A stretch of DNA of 47,708 nucleotides from positions 1-47,708 of the forward strand of contig NZ_DGUN01000016.1 in assembly GCF_002395745.1 (NCBI RefSeq), given 5' to 3'. The position numbers were made by a program, and so were the translations under genes. The notes beneath the pieces are model-generated. The model had not been told where the DNA came from, did not search any database, and worked only from the letters and a program-made list of their open reading frames with translations. Below, in pieces: positions 24,675 through 32,631 of the stretch (the stretch's first letter is position 1; each line of letters opens with the position of its first letter). Source of the DNA: Fibrobacter sp. UBA4309 (GTDB taxonomy: Bacteria > Fibrobacterota > Fibrobacteria > Fibrobacterales > Fibrobacteraceae).

Positions 24675-25511
24675 TTAGCCGAAAAAATTTGTTTGCGAGC
24701 CTCCATTGCTCGCAGAGAATAAATCGTTGTCTTTTTCGTTAGCGCCATGAACTTCGATGGGGAGGTCTTCGTCTTCAGAAATCTGGTTGAAATCCAGGAC
24801 AGGTTCTTCCTGGGCGGTTTCGTCGATAGATTCTGCGGCCTGCTCTTCGACAGCAGGTTCTTCGGCGGCAGGTTCTTCGGCAACAGGTTCTTCGGCAACG
24901 GGGTCGACTGCGGGAGCGGGTTCTTCGGTGGCGGCCGGTTCTGCCGCTGCCGCGGGTTCGTCCGGGGTCAGGGACTGGTCGATCGGGAATTCGGTCCCGA
25001 GTTCGTTTTCGATGGTGGCGAGAAGCTGCTTGAACTTTTCCTGGGCCTCGGCGATTTCTTCGCCCTGTGCCTGGATGGTGTCGTTCATCTTCTCGATGGC
25101 GTTCGCCTTTTCGGCGATGTCCGCGTTCAGGGCATCGATGGAGGCGCTCTTTTCGGCCAGCTGGTTGTTGAGGCTGTCGATACAGGAATCCTTTTCCGTG
25201 AGGGCGCTCTTGAGGGTCGCGATTTCTTCGCATTGGGCGGACAGCTGTCCGCGGAGCCCGTTGATTTCGTCAATCTTGATGTTCAACGCTTCTGTCTGGG
25301 CGGTCACCTGGTTTTCGCGGGCGGTGAGGGCCGCCTTGCATTCGACCAGCTCGGAGCTGGCGGTATTCAGGAGCATGTTTTTGTCTTGTAGTTCTGCCTT
25401 TGTGCCGGCAAGAGCCTGTTTTAGCCCTGCAACCTCTTGGCGAAGGTTGCGTATGGTGACAAGTACGCTGTCGACCTTTTGTGATAGAAGGTTGATGTTC
25501 TCTAGATTCAT
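24675..25511 (-). CDS. Coiled-coil protein upstream of zapA, 278 aa
   Basis: Residues 1-165 are an unbroken heptad-like coiled coil (MNLENINLLSQKVDSVLVTIRNLRQEV...), with repeated LxxK/AE patterns. It is followed by a Pro/Ala/Glu-rich acidic segment (repeats of VAEEPxxEEPA) and a short acidic tail. No catalytic motif or signal peptide. The N-terminus resembles the short coiled-coil ZapB-type partners of ZapA in layout, and position before zapA suggests a cell-division role; both are inference. ATG 25511 has GGAG 5 nt upstream. The frame extends upstream only antisense to uvrC. Confidence 0.7.
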   Translation of the reverse strand: MNLENINLLSQKVDSVLVTIRNLRQEVAGLKQALAGTKAELQDKNMLLNTASSELVECKAALTARENQVTAQTEALNIKIDEINGLRGQLSAQCEEIATLKSALTEKDSCIDSLNNQLAEKSASIDALNADIAEKANAIEKMNDTIQAQGEEIAEAQEKFKQLLATIENELGTEFPIDQSLTPDEPAAAAEPAATEEPAPAVDPVAEEPVAEEPAAEEPAVEEQAAESIDETAQEEPVLDFNQISEDEDLPIEVHGANEKDNDLFSASNGGSQTNFFG

Positions 25512-25625
25512 TTTCGCTCCGTTGTGTTCAAGGGGAAAATCCCTTAATAAGATATATAAAAAAACAGCGTAAGGTAGTAATTTTTTGAAAATTATGTATG
25601 GTTCCTTTTTTACTTTTGACAGAGT

Positions 25626-27482
25626 ATGCTTCCCGTGAACGAACACATCGAACGCCGCCTGGCCGAGCTCCCCGCACTGCCGGGGGTGTACATCATGCGG
25701 AACTCGCAGGGGAAGATTATCTACATAGGCAAGGCGAAGGTGCTCAAGAACCGCGTCCGGAGCTACTTTGACGGCAGCGACCATGCGGGCCACCGCGCGG
25801 CAACCCTGATGCTGCCGCATATCCGCGACATCGAGTGGATTATTACGGAGAGCGAGTCCGAGGCGCTTATCCTGGAAGCGAACCTTATCCGTAAGCACAC
25901 GCCCAAGTACAACGTTCTCCTGAAAGACGACAAGCATTTCCCGTACCTCGCGTTCTCGGTGCACGAGGACTTCCCGAGGCTGTTCCTCTCGAGGGCGGTC
26001 CGGAAGGACGGCTGCCAGTACTACGGGCCCTACATGAATTCCCGTATGATAGGCCAGCTGCAGGACATTGCCGCCCGCCTGTTCAAGATTCGCGAGTGCA
26101 AGCTCAAGCTCCCGCTCGCAAGGCCTGCGAGACCCTGCCTCAACTACTATATAGGCCGGTGCAGCGCCCCCTGCGCGGGGCTTATAACCAAGGAAGAGTA
26201 CCGCGAGTCGGTGCTCCAGACGCAGATGTTGCTGAACGGAAAGCGCGACGACCTTATCGGGCAATGGGAGCGCGAGATGCAGGAGGCGAGCGACCGGCTG
26301 GATTTCGAGACCGCGATGAAGAAGCGCGACGCCATCGAGGCCTTGCGTGCGACGGGAATCCACCAGAAGACCGACGTGACGGACCCGAACCTCTCGCTGG
26401 ACGTGCTCAGCCTGCGCCGCAACGGGACGATGGCGGCCGCCGTGATTTTCGAGTACAGGAACGGCGTGCTTAGCGGCCGCCGCCACTACCGCCTGGAATG
26501 CAAGCTCGAAGAAGACGAGGCGGGCATCCTGCAGCAGATGCTGGTGCAGTGGTACCTGGACGTGGAGCACATCCCGGGCGAGATTGCGACCGACGTGGCG
26601 CTGGAAGCGGACCGCGAGCCCCTGGAGCAGGCGCTCGCCAAGAACGCGGGCCACAAGGTGAATGTCACGAACCCGCAGCGCGGCGAGAAGGTTGGGTTCC
26701 TCAAGCTGGCCGGCGCGAACGTCGACATGATCCTTGTGGAGATGCGCGCCGAGGTGCAGAAGTACAGCGAGATAGACCAGAGCGTGTTTGAACTGCAGAA
26801 GGTGCTGGGCCTCAAGAAGACCCCCTTCCGCATCGAGTGCGTCGATATTTCGCACCTGTCGGGCACGAACACGGTGGCAAGCCTCGTCGCCTTCAAGAAC
26901 GGCAAGCCCGACAAGGCGAACTACCGCAAGTTCATCATCAAGACGGTCACGGGCGTGGACGACTTCGCGAGCATGCGCGAGGTGATGACCCGCCGAATCC
27001 GCAGGCTGGAAGAGGAGGGTACGCCCATGCCCGACCTCTGGGTATGCGACGGTGGCAAGGGCCAGGTGGACGCCACCATGGAAATCCTGAAGGAGCTCGG
27101 GCACGACAAGGACCTGCCGCTTATCGGGCTCGCGAAGCGCCTGGAAGAAATCGTGTTTCCCGACGACCGCAAGAGCATCGTGCTGCACCGCACGAGTCCC
27201 GCGCTAAAACTGCTGCAGAACGCCCGCGACGAGGCGCACCGCTTCGCCATCACGTACCAGCGGAGCAAGCGCAAGAAGGACCTGGAAGTGGAATGGCTCA
27301 AGATGCCCGGCGTGGGCCACGAGACCCGCGTGAAGATCCTCTCCAAGTACAGGAGCGCCGAGGCCTTCATGGCCGCCCCGCTCGAGGATATCGTCGATCT
27401 GCTGGGTAAAGTCCGCGGGAACAGCGTCCGCGAACAGGTCGCGAAGTACTGCGCCGACTTTATCACTCCTCCGGAAAAATAA
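25626..27482 (+). CDS. uvrC: Excinuclease ABC subunit C, 618 aa
   Basis: Nucleotide excision repair endonuclease making both incisions with UvrB. GIY-YIG domain at the start (LPGVYIMRNSQGKIIYIGKAKVLKNRVRSYF), then the YYGPYMNSR segment, the cysteine cluster CLNYYIGRCSAPCAG, the UVR motif (DRLDFETAMKKRDAIEAL), the RNase-H-like half (IECVDISHLSGTNTVASLVAF, VCDGGKGQVDA) and the C-terminal HhH region (KMPGVGHETRVKILSKY). Full length. ATG 25626. It stands alone. Confidence 0.95.
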   Translation: MLPVNEHIERRLAELPALPGVYIMRNSQGKIIYIGKAKVLKNRVRSYFDGSDHAGHRAATLMLPHIRDIEWIITESESEALILEANLIRKHTPKYNVLLKDDKHFPYLAFSVHEDFPRLFLSRAVRKDGCQYYGPYMNSRMIGQLQDIAARLFKIRECKLKLPLARPARPCLNYYIGRCSAPCAGLITKEEYRESVLQTQMLLNGKRDDLIGQWEREMQEASDRLDFETAMKKRDAIEALRATGIHQKTDVTDPNLSLDVLSLRRNGTMAAAVIFEYRNGVLSGRRHYRLECKLEEDEAGILQQMLVQWYLDVEHIPGEIATDVALEADREPLEQALAKNAGHKVNVTNPQRGEKVGFLKLAGANVDMILVEMRAEVQKYSEIDQSVFELQKVLGLKKTPFRIECVDISHLSGTNTVASLVAFKNGKPDKANYRKFIIKTVTGVDDFASMREVMTRRIRRLEEEGTPMPDLWVCDGGKGQVDATMEILKELGHDKDLPLIGLAKRLEEIVFPDDRKSIVLHRTSPALKLLQNARDEAHRFAITYQRSKRKKDLEVEWLKMPGVGHETRVKILSKYRSAEAFMAAPLEDIVDLLGKVRGNSVREQVAKYCADFITPPEK

Positions 27483-27505
27483 AGATGAGAATGCCAAAAA
27501 AAATC

Positions 27506-27527
27506 CCCGACCGTGTCGGGGTTTTTG
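27506..27527. terminator. Bidirectional terminator between uvrC and the FISUMP gene
   Basis: CCCCGAC (27506-27512), loop CGT, GTCGGGG (27516-27522), five T residues after and an A-run before, so it can serve both converging genes. Confidence 0.85.
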
Positions 27528-27568
27528 GTCTAGGTCCTTCGCACAATGTGCTCGGGATGGCGTTCAGG

Positions 27569-28483
27569 TTATTCCTGCACGCAACGGACGCTGAAGAACT
27601 TGGACTTGGAGTCGACCTGGAAGAATTTCTTCACGGGGTCTTCCTTGTCGTAATCGGGGTGCTTTTCCACGATGATTACGGCGAAGCTGTCGCCCTTGTT
27701 GGATTCGAAGTTCTTGTCTCCGCTTTGCGGCTCGGCCGATGTCCAGTGGAATCCCATCTTTTCGGTAAAGTCGCAGCTGCCGTCCTTGCAGCGGCCGCTG
27801 TAACTCCACGTGTAGGAGGAGTCGTCAATCGCGGCCTGGGCTTCGGCTCTGGAGGGGAGTCTCCATCCCTGCGGGCAGGCTCTCGTGGCGACGATGTAGT
27901 TGTAGAGTCTACCGTAGGTTTCGCAGTTGCTGTCGTCGTCGTTGAAGCATTCGCTGTTGCTGGTCTCGTAGTCGAGGTCCTGGGTCATCCAGAGCTTCCC
28001 GCCGACTTCCTTGAGGCCGTAGGTCTTGCCGTTGCGGTTGTCGGTCAGCGTCGTGTGGTCGTCGCTCAGTGTCGGGGGTTCGTCGGACGGGATCTCGATA
28101 GTGACTCCGCCCTGAGAAGAACTGGATTCGGTGGACGGGGAACTCTTGGCTGCGGACGAAGAGGAAATGTTCGCTTCGCAGCCTTCGTTCCAGCAGAAGG
28201 TTGTGGCGCTGCTGTAGTAGGGACTGGACACCTTTTCGGTGTTTGTCGAGACGTAGACCTTGTCGACGATGGTATCTTTCTTTACCTTCGTGGAGTCCTT
28301 TACAAAGACGCTGTCCTGCATCGTCGAACCCTGGGAGCTGGATGCGGTTTTGCTTTCAGATGATGTGACTGTAGACTGTTCTTCCTGTTCGTCTTCGACC
28401 GCTGCCAGGTCGGAAGACGAGGTACATGCCGAAATAAGGGAAAGAGCGCTAAAAATGCTGAAAAAAGCGATGTAACGTTTCAT
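27569..28483 (-). CDS. FISUMP-domain lipoprotein, 304 aa
   Basis: Signal peptide with lipobox ISAC (Cys20), then a long Ser/Thr/Glu-rich linker to about residue 140. From about residue 146 comes the Fibrobacter succinogenes major paralogous domain: LTDNRNGKTYGLKEVGGKLWMTQDLDYET, then YGRLYNYIVATRACPQGWRLPSRAEAQA and a final FFSVRCVQE. The domain carries paired cysteines. Function of the family is unknown; it is highly amplified in Fibrobacter and Bacteroidetes-related genomes, mostly on cell-surface proteins. ATG 28483 lies 7 nt after a TATATT hexamer (28496-28491), another leaderless-looking start. Confidence 0.9.
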   Translation of the reverse strand: MKRYIAFFSIFSALSLISACTSSSDLAAVEDEQEEQSTVTSSESKTASSSQGSTMQDSVFVKDSTKVKKDTIVDKVYVSTNTEKVSSPYYSSATTFCWNEGCEANISSSSAAKSSPSTESSSSQGGVTIEIPSDEPPTLSDDHTTLTDNRNGKTYGLKEVGGKLWMTQDLDYETSNSECFNDDDSNCETYGRLYNYIVATRACPQGWRLPSRAEAQAAIDDSSYTWSYSGRCKDGSCDFTEKMGFHWTSAEPQSGDKNFESNKGDSFAVIIVEKHPDYDKEDPVKKFFQVDSKSKFFSVRCVQE

Positions 28484-28550
28484 ATACTGAAATATACTTT
28501 AGTTTTTTGGACATGACGGAAAAAACTTTTTTACTATCTTTTTCGTCACT

Positions 28551-28943
28551 ATGAGCAATGTTGAAGTTTTCGACACCACATTCGCCATAACCATCCTGGT
28601 TATCATGGCGGTCTGCATTCCTACGGTTCTCCTCCTGGCGAACTGGTTCCTGCACCCGGGTAAAATCAAGCAGGTTCTCATCAAGGGCTCTGCATATGAG
28701 TGTGGCCTGGCTCACGTTTCCGGTACGGCGAACGAACGCTATCCGGTGAAGTACTATATGGTGGCCATGCTTTTCCTGGTCTTCGACCTCGAAGTGGCGT
28801 TTCTCTACCCGTGGACCGTCCAGTTCCTGGGCGCCGGCTGGGAACTCCTGATCGTGCTTCTCGGTTTCTTGCTGATTCTTGAAGCGGGCTATATCTACCT
28901 GTACAAGAAGGGTGTGCTGGACTGGACGAGCATTAAAGATTAG
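28551..28943 (+). CDS. nuoA: NADH-quinone oxidoreductase subunit A, 130 aa, solitary
   Basis: Membrane subunit of respiratory complex I. Three transmembrane helices; the loop KGSAYECGLAHVSGTANERYPVKYY carries the YECG signature with the functional cysteine, and FLVFDLEVAFLYPW is the family's second conserved stretch. Normal length. No nuoB or other nuo gene follows; a strong hairpin ends the unit, so it is either separated from the remaining nuo genes or transcribed alone. Confidence 0.9.
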   Translation: MSNVEVFDTTFAITILVIMAVCIPTVLLLANWFLHPGKIKQVLIKGSAYECGLAHVSGTANERYPVKYYMVAMLFLVFDLEVAFLYPWTVQFLGAGWELLIVLLGFLLILEAGYIYLYKKGVLDWTSIKD

Positions 28944-28972
28944 TAGAGTGTTCTATCTCAAATAAATAAGGT

Positions 28973-28995
28973 GCGGACCCCGTTGCGGGGTCCGC
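28973..28995 (+). terminator. Strong hairpin after nuoA
   Basis: Ten-bp perfect stem GCGGACCCCG/CGGGGTCCGC with loop TTG. The following sequence (GTCTTGTT) is only weakly T-rich. Confidence 0.55.
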
Positions 28996-29065
28996 GTCTT
29001 GTTATGAGACCGTTCGTGCTAGAATCAGTAAGACAAGTACAGGGCTGGCACTCACTCTCGCAACC

Positions 29066-29090
29066 GCCCCAGTTTAATAACTGGGGCTTT
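29066..29090. other. Second hairpin in the nuoA-PepSY gap
   Basis: Perfect 9-bp stem GCCCCAGTT/AACTGGGGC with loop TAAT, followed by TTTGTT. The 307-bp gap 28944-29250 otherwise holds only a weaker hairpin near 29127-29146 and the promoter at 29181. A small RNA ending at this hairpin is possible but unproven. Confidence 0.4.
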
Positions 29091-29180
29091 GTTGCTCACG
29101 TAAGACCGCTTGAGGTATGAAAAATGAGCCTTGGTGGCTTATTGATAAAAATAATTGATTAAAAACGCAAAAATTATGCA

Positions 29181-29210
29181 TTGGACATTATGAATTTAAG
29201 GAGGTATATT
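29181..29210 (+). promoter_or_regulatory. Promoter of the PepSY-like gene
   Basis: TTGGAC (29181-29186), 18-nt spacer, TATATT (29205-29210). The leader of about 35 nt carries AAAGGAG at 29238-29244. Confidence 0.65.
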
Positions 29211-29250
29211 AAAAGCGTAAACAAGAAAAGCCTTAACAAAGGAGCCTGAA

Positions 29251-29697
29251 ATGAAACTCGTTAACAAAATTGCAATGACACTCGCCTGCACCTTGATCCT
29301 GGCTGTCACGGTCTTTGCCAAGAGCGCCTATGTCGCTGTCGACAACTTGCCCGAAACGATCAAGACGTTTGTCGCCCAGCAGTTCCCTAACCAGCAAATC
29401 CTCTATGCCGAAAAGGAAGGAAGTTATTTCGAAAAGGCCAAGTTCGAGCTCGGCCTGGATAGCGGCGCGAAACTCGAAGTCGATGAAGACGGAAACTGGG
29501 AGAAGGTCGAAAACAAGGTCGACGGCGTCCCTGCCATTTTTGTTCCCAAGGAAATTGCCAATTACATAAAGGCGAAATATGCGACCGTTGCCGTGACGAA
29601 GATTGACAGGGAAGACGGAGGTTTCGAAGTAGAACTTGCTAACCGGAAGGAACTGAAATTCAACAAGCGGTTCAAGCTGGTTAAAGTAGACGACTGA
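29251..29697 (+). CDS. Exported PepSY-like domain protein, 148 aa
   Basis: Signal peptide (MKLVNKIAMTLACTLILAVTVFA) followed by PepSY-like repeats: LPETIKTFVAQQFPNQQILYAEKEGSYFEKAKFELGLDSGAKLEVDEDGNWEKVE, then a second half IANYIKAKYATVAVTKIDREDGGFEVELANRKELKFNKRFKLVKVDD. This two-lobed pattern is typical of the PepSY_like family of periplasmic proteins of uncertain function. AAAGGAG 6 nt before ATG 29251 fixes the start. Single-gene unit with its own promoter and terminator. Confidence 0.8.
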   Translation: MKLVNKIAMTLACTLILAVTVFAKSAYVAVDNLPETIKTFVAQQFPNQQILYAEKEGSYFEKAKFELGLDSGAKLEVDEDGNWEKVENKVDGVPAIFVPKEIANYIKAKYATVAVTKIDREDGGFEVELANRKELKFNKRFKLVKVDD

Positions 29698-29718
29698 GTT
29701 TCTTATGCTCCAAGAACC

Positions 29719-29744
29719 AAGCAGTCCCGAACGGGACTGCTTTT
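29719..29744. terminator. Intrinsic terminator after the PepSY-like gene
   Basis: AAGCAGTCCC (29719-29728), loop GAAC, GGGACTGCTT (29733-29742), ending in four T residues. With an A-rich upstream side it may also serve the converging outer-membrane gene. Confidence 0.75.
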
Positions 29745-29757
29745 CTTGTAGTCTTTT

Positions 29758-30867
29758 CTAGAAAGCTTCGCGGATGTAGAACGTGACGCCTATCTGCTCG
29801 AAGTCTATCCACGAGAAGTCGGCGCGGGCGTAGAGTTTCTCGCTCATGTTGAGCGCGAACTGGCCGCCAAAACCGAGCCCGGTGTGCCACTTGTTCCGCA
29901 TGAGGTCGCTGAAGTAGTCGCCCGTCTTGCCGCCTTCAAAGAAGATGTTGCCCGCGAGCCGCCAGAACAGGGCCTTGCGGAATTCGGTCTGCAGGAATAA
30001 TGCCTGTTCGCCGTTGAAATAGTTCGTCTTGACGCCGCGGAAGCGCTTGATGCCGTCGGGCCCGGCGAGCATGTCGAACGGGACGTCCCCGCTGACCCGC
30101 TGCCACAGGAAGCCTGCGGCCATGGATGTGTTCCAGATGAACTCGCTGTAGCCGCGCATGTCGAGCTCTTGCGAACGGAATGCGTAGTCGCCCAGTGCAC
30201 CGGGATAGAACTTGTGGTCCCACTGGATTAGGTAGCCGTGCCGCGCCCAGTTGAGGTTGTCGCGCGTGTCGTAGCTGAAGTGGTAGCCGAACCCGTTGCG
30301 CCAGCCGTCTACGTTGCCGGGATGTTCTATGGGGCCGCTGTAATCGTCGAAATCGAATTCGCTATGGTTGATGCGGTAGACTATCCCGTATTTGAATGCC
30401 GACCAGCTTTGCGGGAGCAAGAAGTTCGTTTCTATCAGGCCTTCGCTGTAAAAAGTCGAACGCGTCAGCTGGCGGAATTCGTCCTTGTCGGGATCGTTGC
30501 CGAATCCGTAGAAGTTGGTGCTCCAGCTTTCGTAGAAGAGGTAGACCTTGCCCGATACGCGGTCGTGCATCAAGAAGAACAGCGGCGAGATGGACGCGGA
30601 ATACTGGTCTTCGGTGGTGGCGTAGGCGATGATGTCGAGCTCGCTGGTGCGCCCGCCCTCGAAGGAGGGCTTGAAAAAGAGGTTGCCCATGAGGCCGTAT
30701 TCGAACTTGGTCTCCTCGGTGTAGCCGAGTACGGGGACGACGGCGTAGCGCTGGAAGCTGTCTTTTTCGCTTTTGGCCGCAGAGTCCGATTGCGCGTGGG
30801 CCGATACCGCAAAGGCCGCGACGAGGGCGGCCATGGCGGATAGGGCTTTTCGGGCAAGATTACTCAC
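29758..30867 (-). CDS. Omp85/surface-antigen type outer-membrane beta-barrel protein, 369 aa
   Basis: Signal peptide ending SAHAQ, then a beta-barrel with many aromatic-terminated strands (KFEYGLMGNLFFKP, GFGYHFSYDTRDNLNWARHGYLIQWDHKFYPG) typical of the BamA/TamA barrel domain. IKRFRGVKTNYFNGEQALFLQTEFRKALFW corresponds to the (V/I)RGF-like loop of Omp85 proteins, and the protein ends in Phe as outer-membrane barrels usually do. No POTRA domains precede the barrel, so it is a barrel-only member of unknown substrate. GTG 30867 has a TAAATT hexamer 7 nt upstream and no Shine-Dalgarno. Confidence 0.8.
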   Translation of the reverse strand: MSNLARKALSAMAALVAAFAVSAHAQSDSAAKSEKDSFQRYAVVPVLGYTEETKFEYGLMGNLFFKPSFEGGRTSELDIIAYATTEDQYSASISPLFFLMHDRVSGKVYLFYESWSTNFYGFGNDPDKDEFRQLTRSTFYSEGLIETNFLLPQSWSAFKYGIVYRINHSEFDFDDYSGPIEHPGNVDGWRNGFGYHFSYDTRDNLNWARHGYLIQWDHKFYPGALGDYAFRSQELDMRGYSEFIWNTSMAAGFLWQRVSGDVPFDMLAGPDGIKRFRGVKTNYFNGEQALFLQTEFRKALFWRLAGNIFFEGGKTGDYFSDLMRNKWHTGLGFGGQFALNMSEKLYARADFSWIDFEQIGVTFYIREAF

Positions 30868-30912
30868 TGCAAGAAATTTAGAAAAATACCGCCTCCGTGC
30901 GAAAGGCCTGTT

Positions 30913-30927
30913 TTTACAATTTGTAAA
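30913..30927. promoter_or_regulatory. 7-1-7 palindrome TTTACAATTTGTAAA upstream of the CE15 gene
   Basis: Perfect inverted repeat in the divergent gap between the outer-membrane protein and the esterase, just before a TATAAA box (30931-30936). It has operator geometry, but the sequence is not the PerR box. Confidence 0.4.
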
Positions 30928-31015
30928 CGATATAAATTCGGCCGGGTGGGAAGGGGGTTCCGAAAAAATCTAGATAAACCTATGGAAAGTATGGGATGTC
31001 AAAAGAGGAGGAGTT

Positions 31016-32539
31016 ATGAACAAGTCGGTTCATTTTCTTTTGGCGTTGGGCGTTACCGCGGCAATGGCTGCGCAGGCACCGCTCAATTACGATGTCGAGA
31101 ACCGGGGCAAGGACCTGGGAGCTACGGCAGGTGAACTCAAATCCAACAAAAAGTTGCCCAACCCGTTCGAATTCCACGACGGTTCCAAGGTCACCAAGTT
31201 TGATGACTGGAGCAAGCGCCGTAACGAAATCAAGGCAGATATCGAGAAGTACGAAATTGGCGACAAGCCGATTCCTTCCGACGTGAGCGCCACCTACAGC
31301 GGCGGCACCCTCACGGTGACGGTGAAGGAAGGCGGCAAGACGATGACAATCACGTCTAAGTTCAGCATTCCCTCGGGCAACGGGCCGCACCCGATTATCA
31401 TCGGCATGAACAGCGGTACGGGTTCGCTTTCTTCGAGCATCTTCAGCGGCTTTGTGCAGGTGCCCTTCAGCCACGACCAGGTGGCGAAATACTCCATGAA
31501 CGGCCAGAAGGACACGGGCGTGGGCTTCTACAAGTTCTATGGCAACAAGAATTCCAATGGTGACTATTCCGCATGGTCTTGGGGCGTGAGCCGCCTGATT
31601 GACGGTCTTGCGCTGATTGCCGACGAGTACCACCTCGATATGAGCAAGATTGCGGTTACGGGCTGTTCCTATGCGGGCAAGATGGCGCTCTTTGCGGGTG
31701 CCTTCGACGAACGCGTGACGCTCACCATCGCTCAGGAATCGGGTGGCGGCGGCATCAACTCGTGGCGCACTTCCGCAGACTTTGCGAGCCGCGGCACGAA
31801 CATCGAGAAGATTGACAACACGAACTACAGCTGGTTCATGCAGAGCCTGCAGCGCCAAGACCCGTACAAGTTGCCGCACGACCATCACGAACTCATTGCC
31901 ATGATTGCCCCGCGTGCGGTGATTGCTCTTGGCAACCCCGGTTACGAATGGCTGGGCGACGAATCGGGCTACAAGTCCATGATGGCGGCGACTGAAGTGT
32001 GGAAGGCCATGGGCATCGAAGACCGTATAGGTTTTGACTTTACCGGCGGCCATGAGCACTGTCAGGCGGCCAGTAGCCAGACCAAGTCCGTGACGGCGTT
32101 CGTGGACAAGTTCCTCCGCAACAAGGATGCCAATACCGATATCCACGTGAAGCCCACGAACGGCAAGGGATTCAAGATTGACAACTATGGTGACTGGATT
32201 GACTGGGAAACGCCGAATCTCCCGTTCGAGGCCGCTCCGGGGCCCGATACGACCGCTTCTATCGACACGAGCTCGACGGATACGGCTACCACGTCTTGTG
32301 GCACGGGCCTCGCCAAGCCGGAACTCGGCATGCACGTCTCGATGGGCCGTCTCGAAATTACCGGCGCTCCGGCCGGAGCCCGCGTGAAGCTCTTCGACGT
32401 GCGCGGCAATGTGGTGGCTCAGTTCGGCGAAACCGGCGGCATGCTGCCGAAGGCCGGCAAGGGCAGGCTCCTCGCTATTGTCGAGAGTGCTGCTGGCGTG
32501 CGTCTCATGACAAAGGTCATCAACAATACAGGCTTCTAA
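31016..32539 (+). CDS. Secreted CE15 glucuronoyl esterase, 507 aa
   Basis: Cleaves ester links between lignin alcohols and 4-O-methyl-glucuronic acid of xylan. A signal peptide (HFLLALGVTAAMAAQ) precedes the alpha/beta hydrolase domain. CE15 markers: PIIIGMNSGTG, the nucleophile motif TGCSYAGKMAL (Ser218), AQESGGGG (acidic Glu241) and TGGHEHCQ (His346), with the paired cysteines 217 and 349 as in fungal enzymes. After about residue 380 comes a Thr/Ser/Asp linker and a short C-terminal beta module (LEITGAPAGARVKLFDVRGNVVAQ), like the tails on other exported Fibrobacter enzymes. ATG 31016 has AGGAGG upstream (31005-31012). Confidence 0.85.
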   Translation: MNKSVHFLLALGVTAAMAAQAPLNYDVENRGKDLGATAGELKSNKKLPNPFEFHDGSKVTKFDDWSKRRNEIKADIEKYEIGDKPIPSDVSATYSGGTLTVTVKEGGKTMTITSKFSIPSGNGPHPIIIGMNSGTGSLSSSIFSGFVQVPFSHDQVAKYSMNGQKDTGVGFYKFYGNKNSNGDYSAWSWGVSRLIDGLALIADEYHLDMSKIAVTGCSYAGKMALFAGAFDERVTLTIAQESGGGGINSWRTSADFASRGTNIEKIDNTNYSWFMQSLQRQDPYKLPHDHHELIAMIAPRAVIALGNPGYEWLGDESGYKSMMAATEVWKAMGIEDRIGFDFTGGHEHCQAASSQTKSVTAFVDKFLRNKDANTDIHVKPTNGKGFKIDNYGDWIDWETPNLPFEAAPGPDTTASIDTSSTDTATTSCGTGLAKPELGMHVSMGRLEITGAPAGARVKLFDVRGNVVAQFGETGGMLPKAGKGRLLAIVESAAGVRLMTKVINNTGF

Positions 32540-32559
32540 AACAATACTCCTCATGCAAC

Positions 32560-32588
32560 GCCGCACGGGTTTCCGTGCGGCTTTTTTT
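32560..32588 (+). terminator. Intrinsic terminator of the CE15 gene
   Basis: GCCGCACGG/CCGTGCGGC (9 bp) around GTTT, followed by seven T residues. Confidence 0.9.
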
Positions 32589-32631
32589 ATGGGCTTCGCA
32601 TATGCTAAACTTTTTCTAAATTGCATTTGCG

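Noticed and set aside
25512..27188. N-terminal extension of the coiled-coil gene across uvrC
   Set aside because: Antisense to uvrC. GGAG precedes ATG 25511 and the coiled coil begins there.
30980..32626. Minus-strand open frame opposite the CE15 gene
   Set aside because: The CE15 motifs and terminator establish the plus strand.
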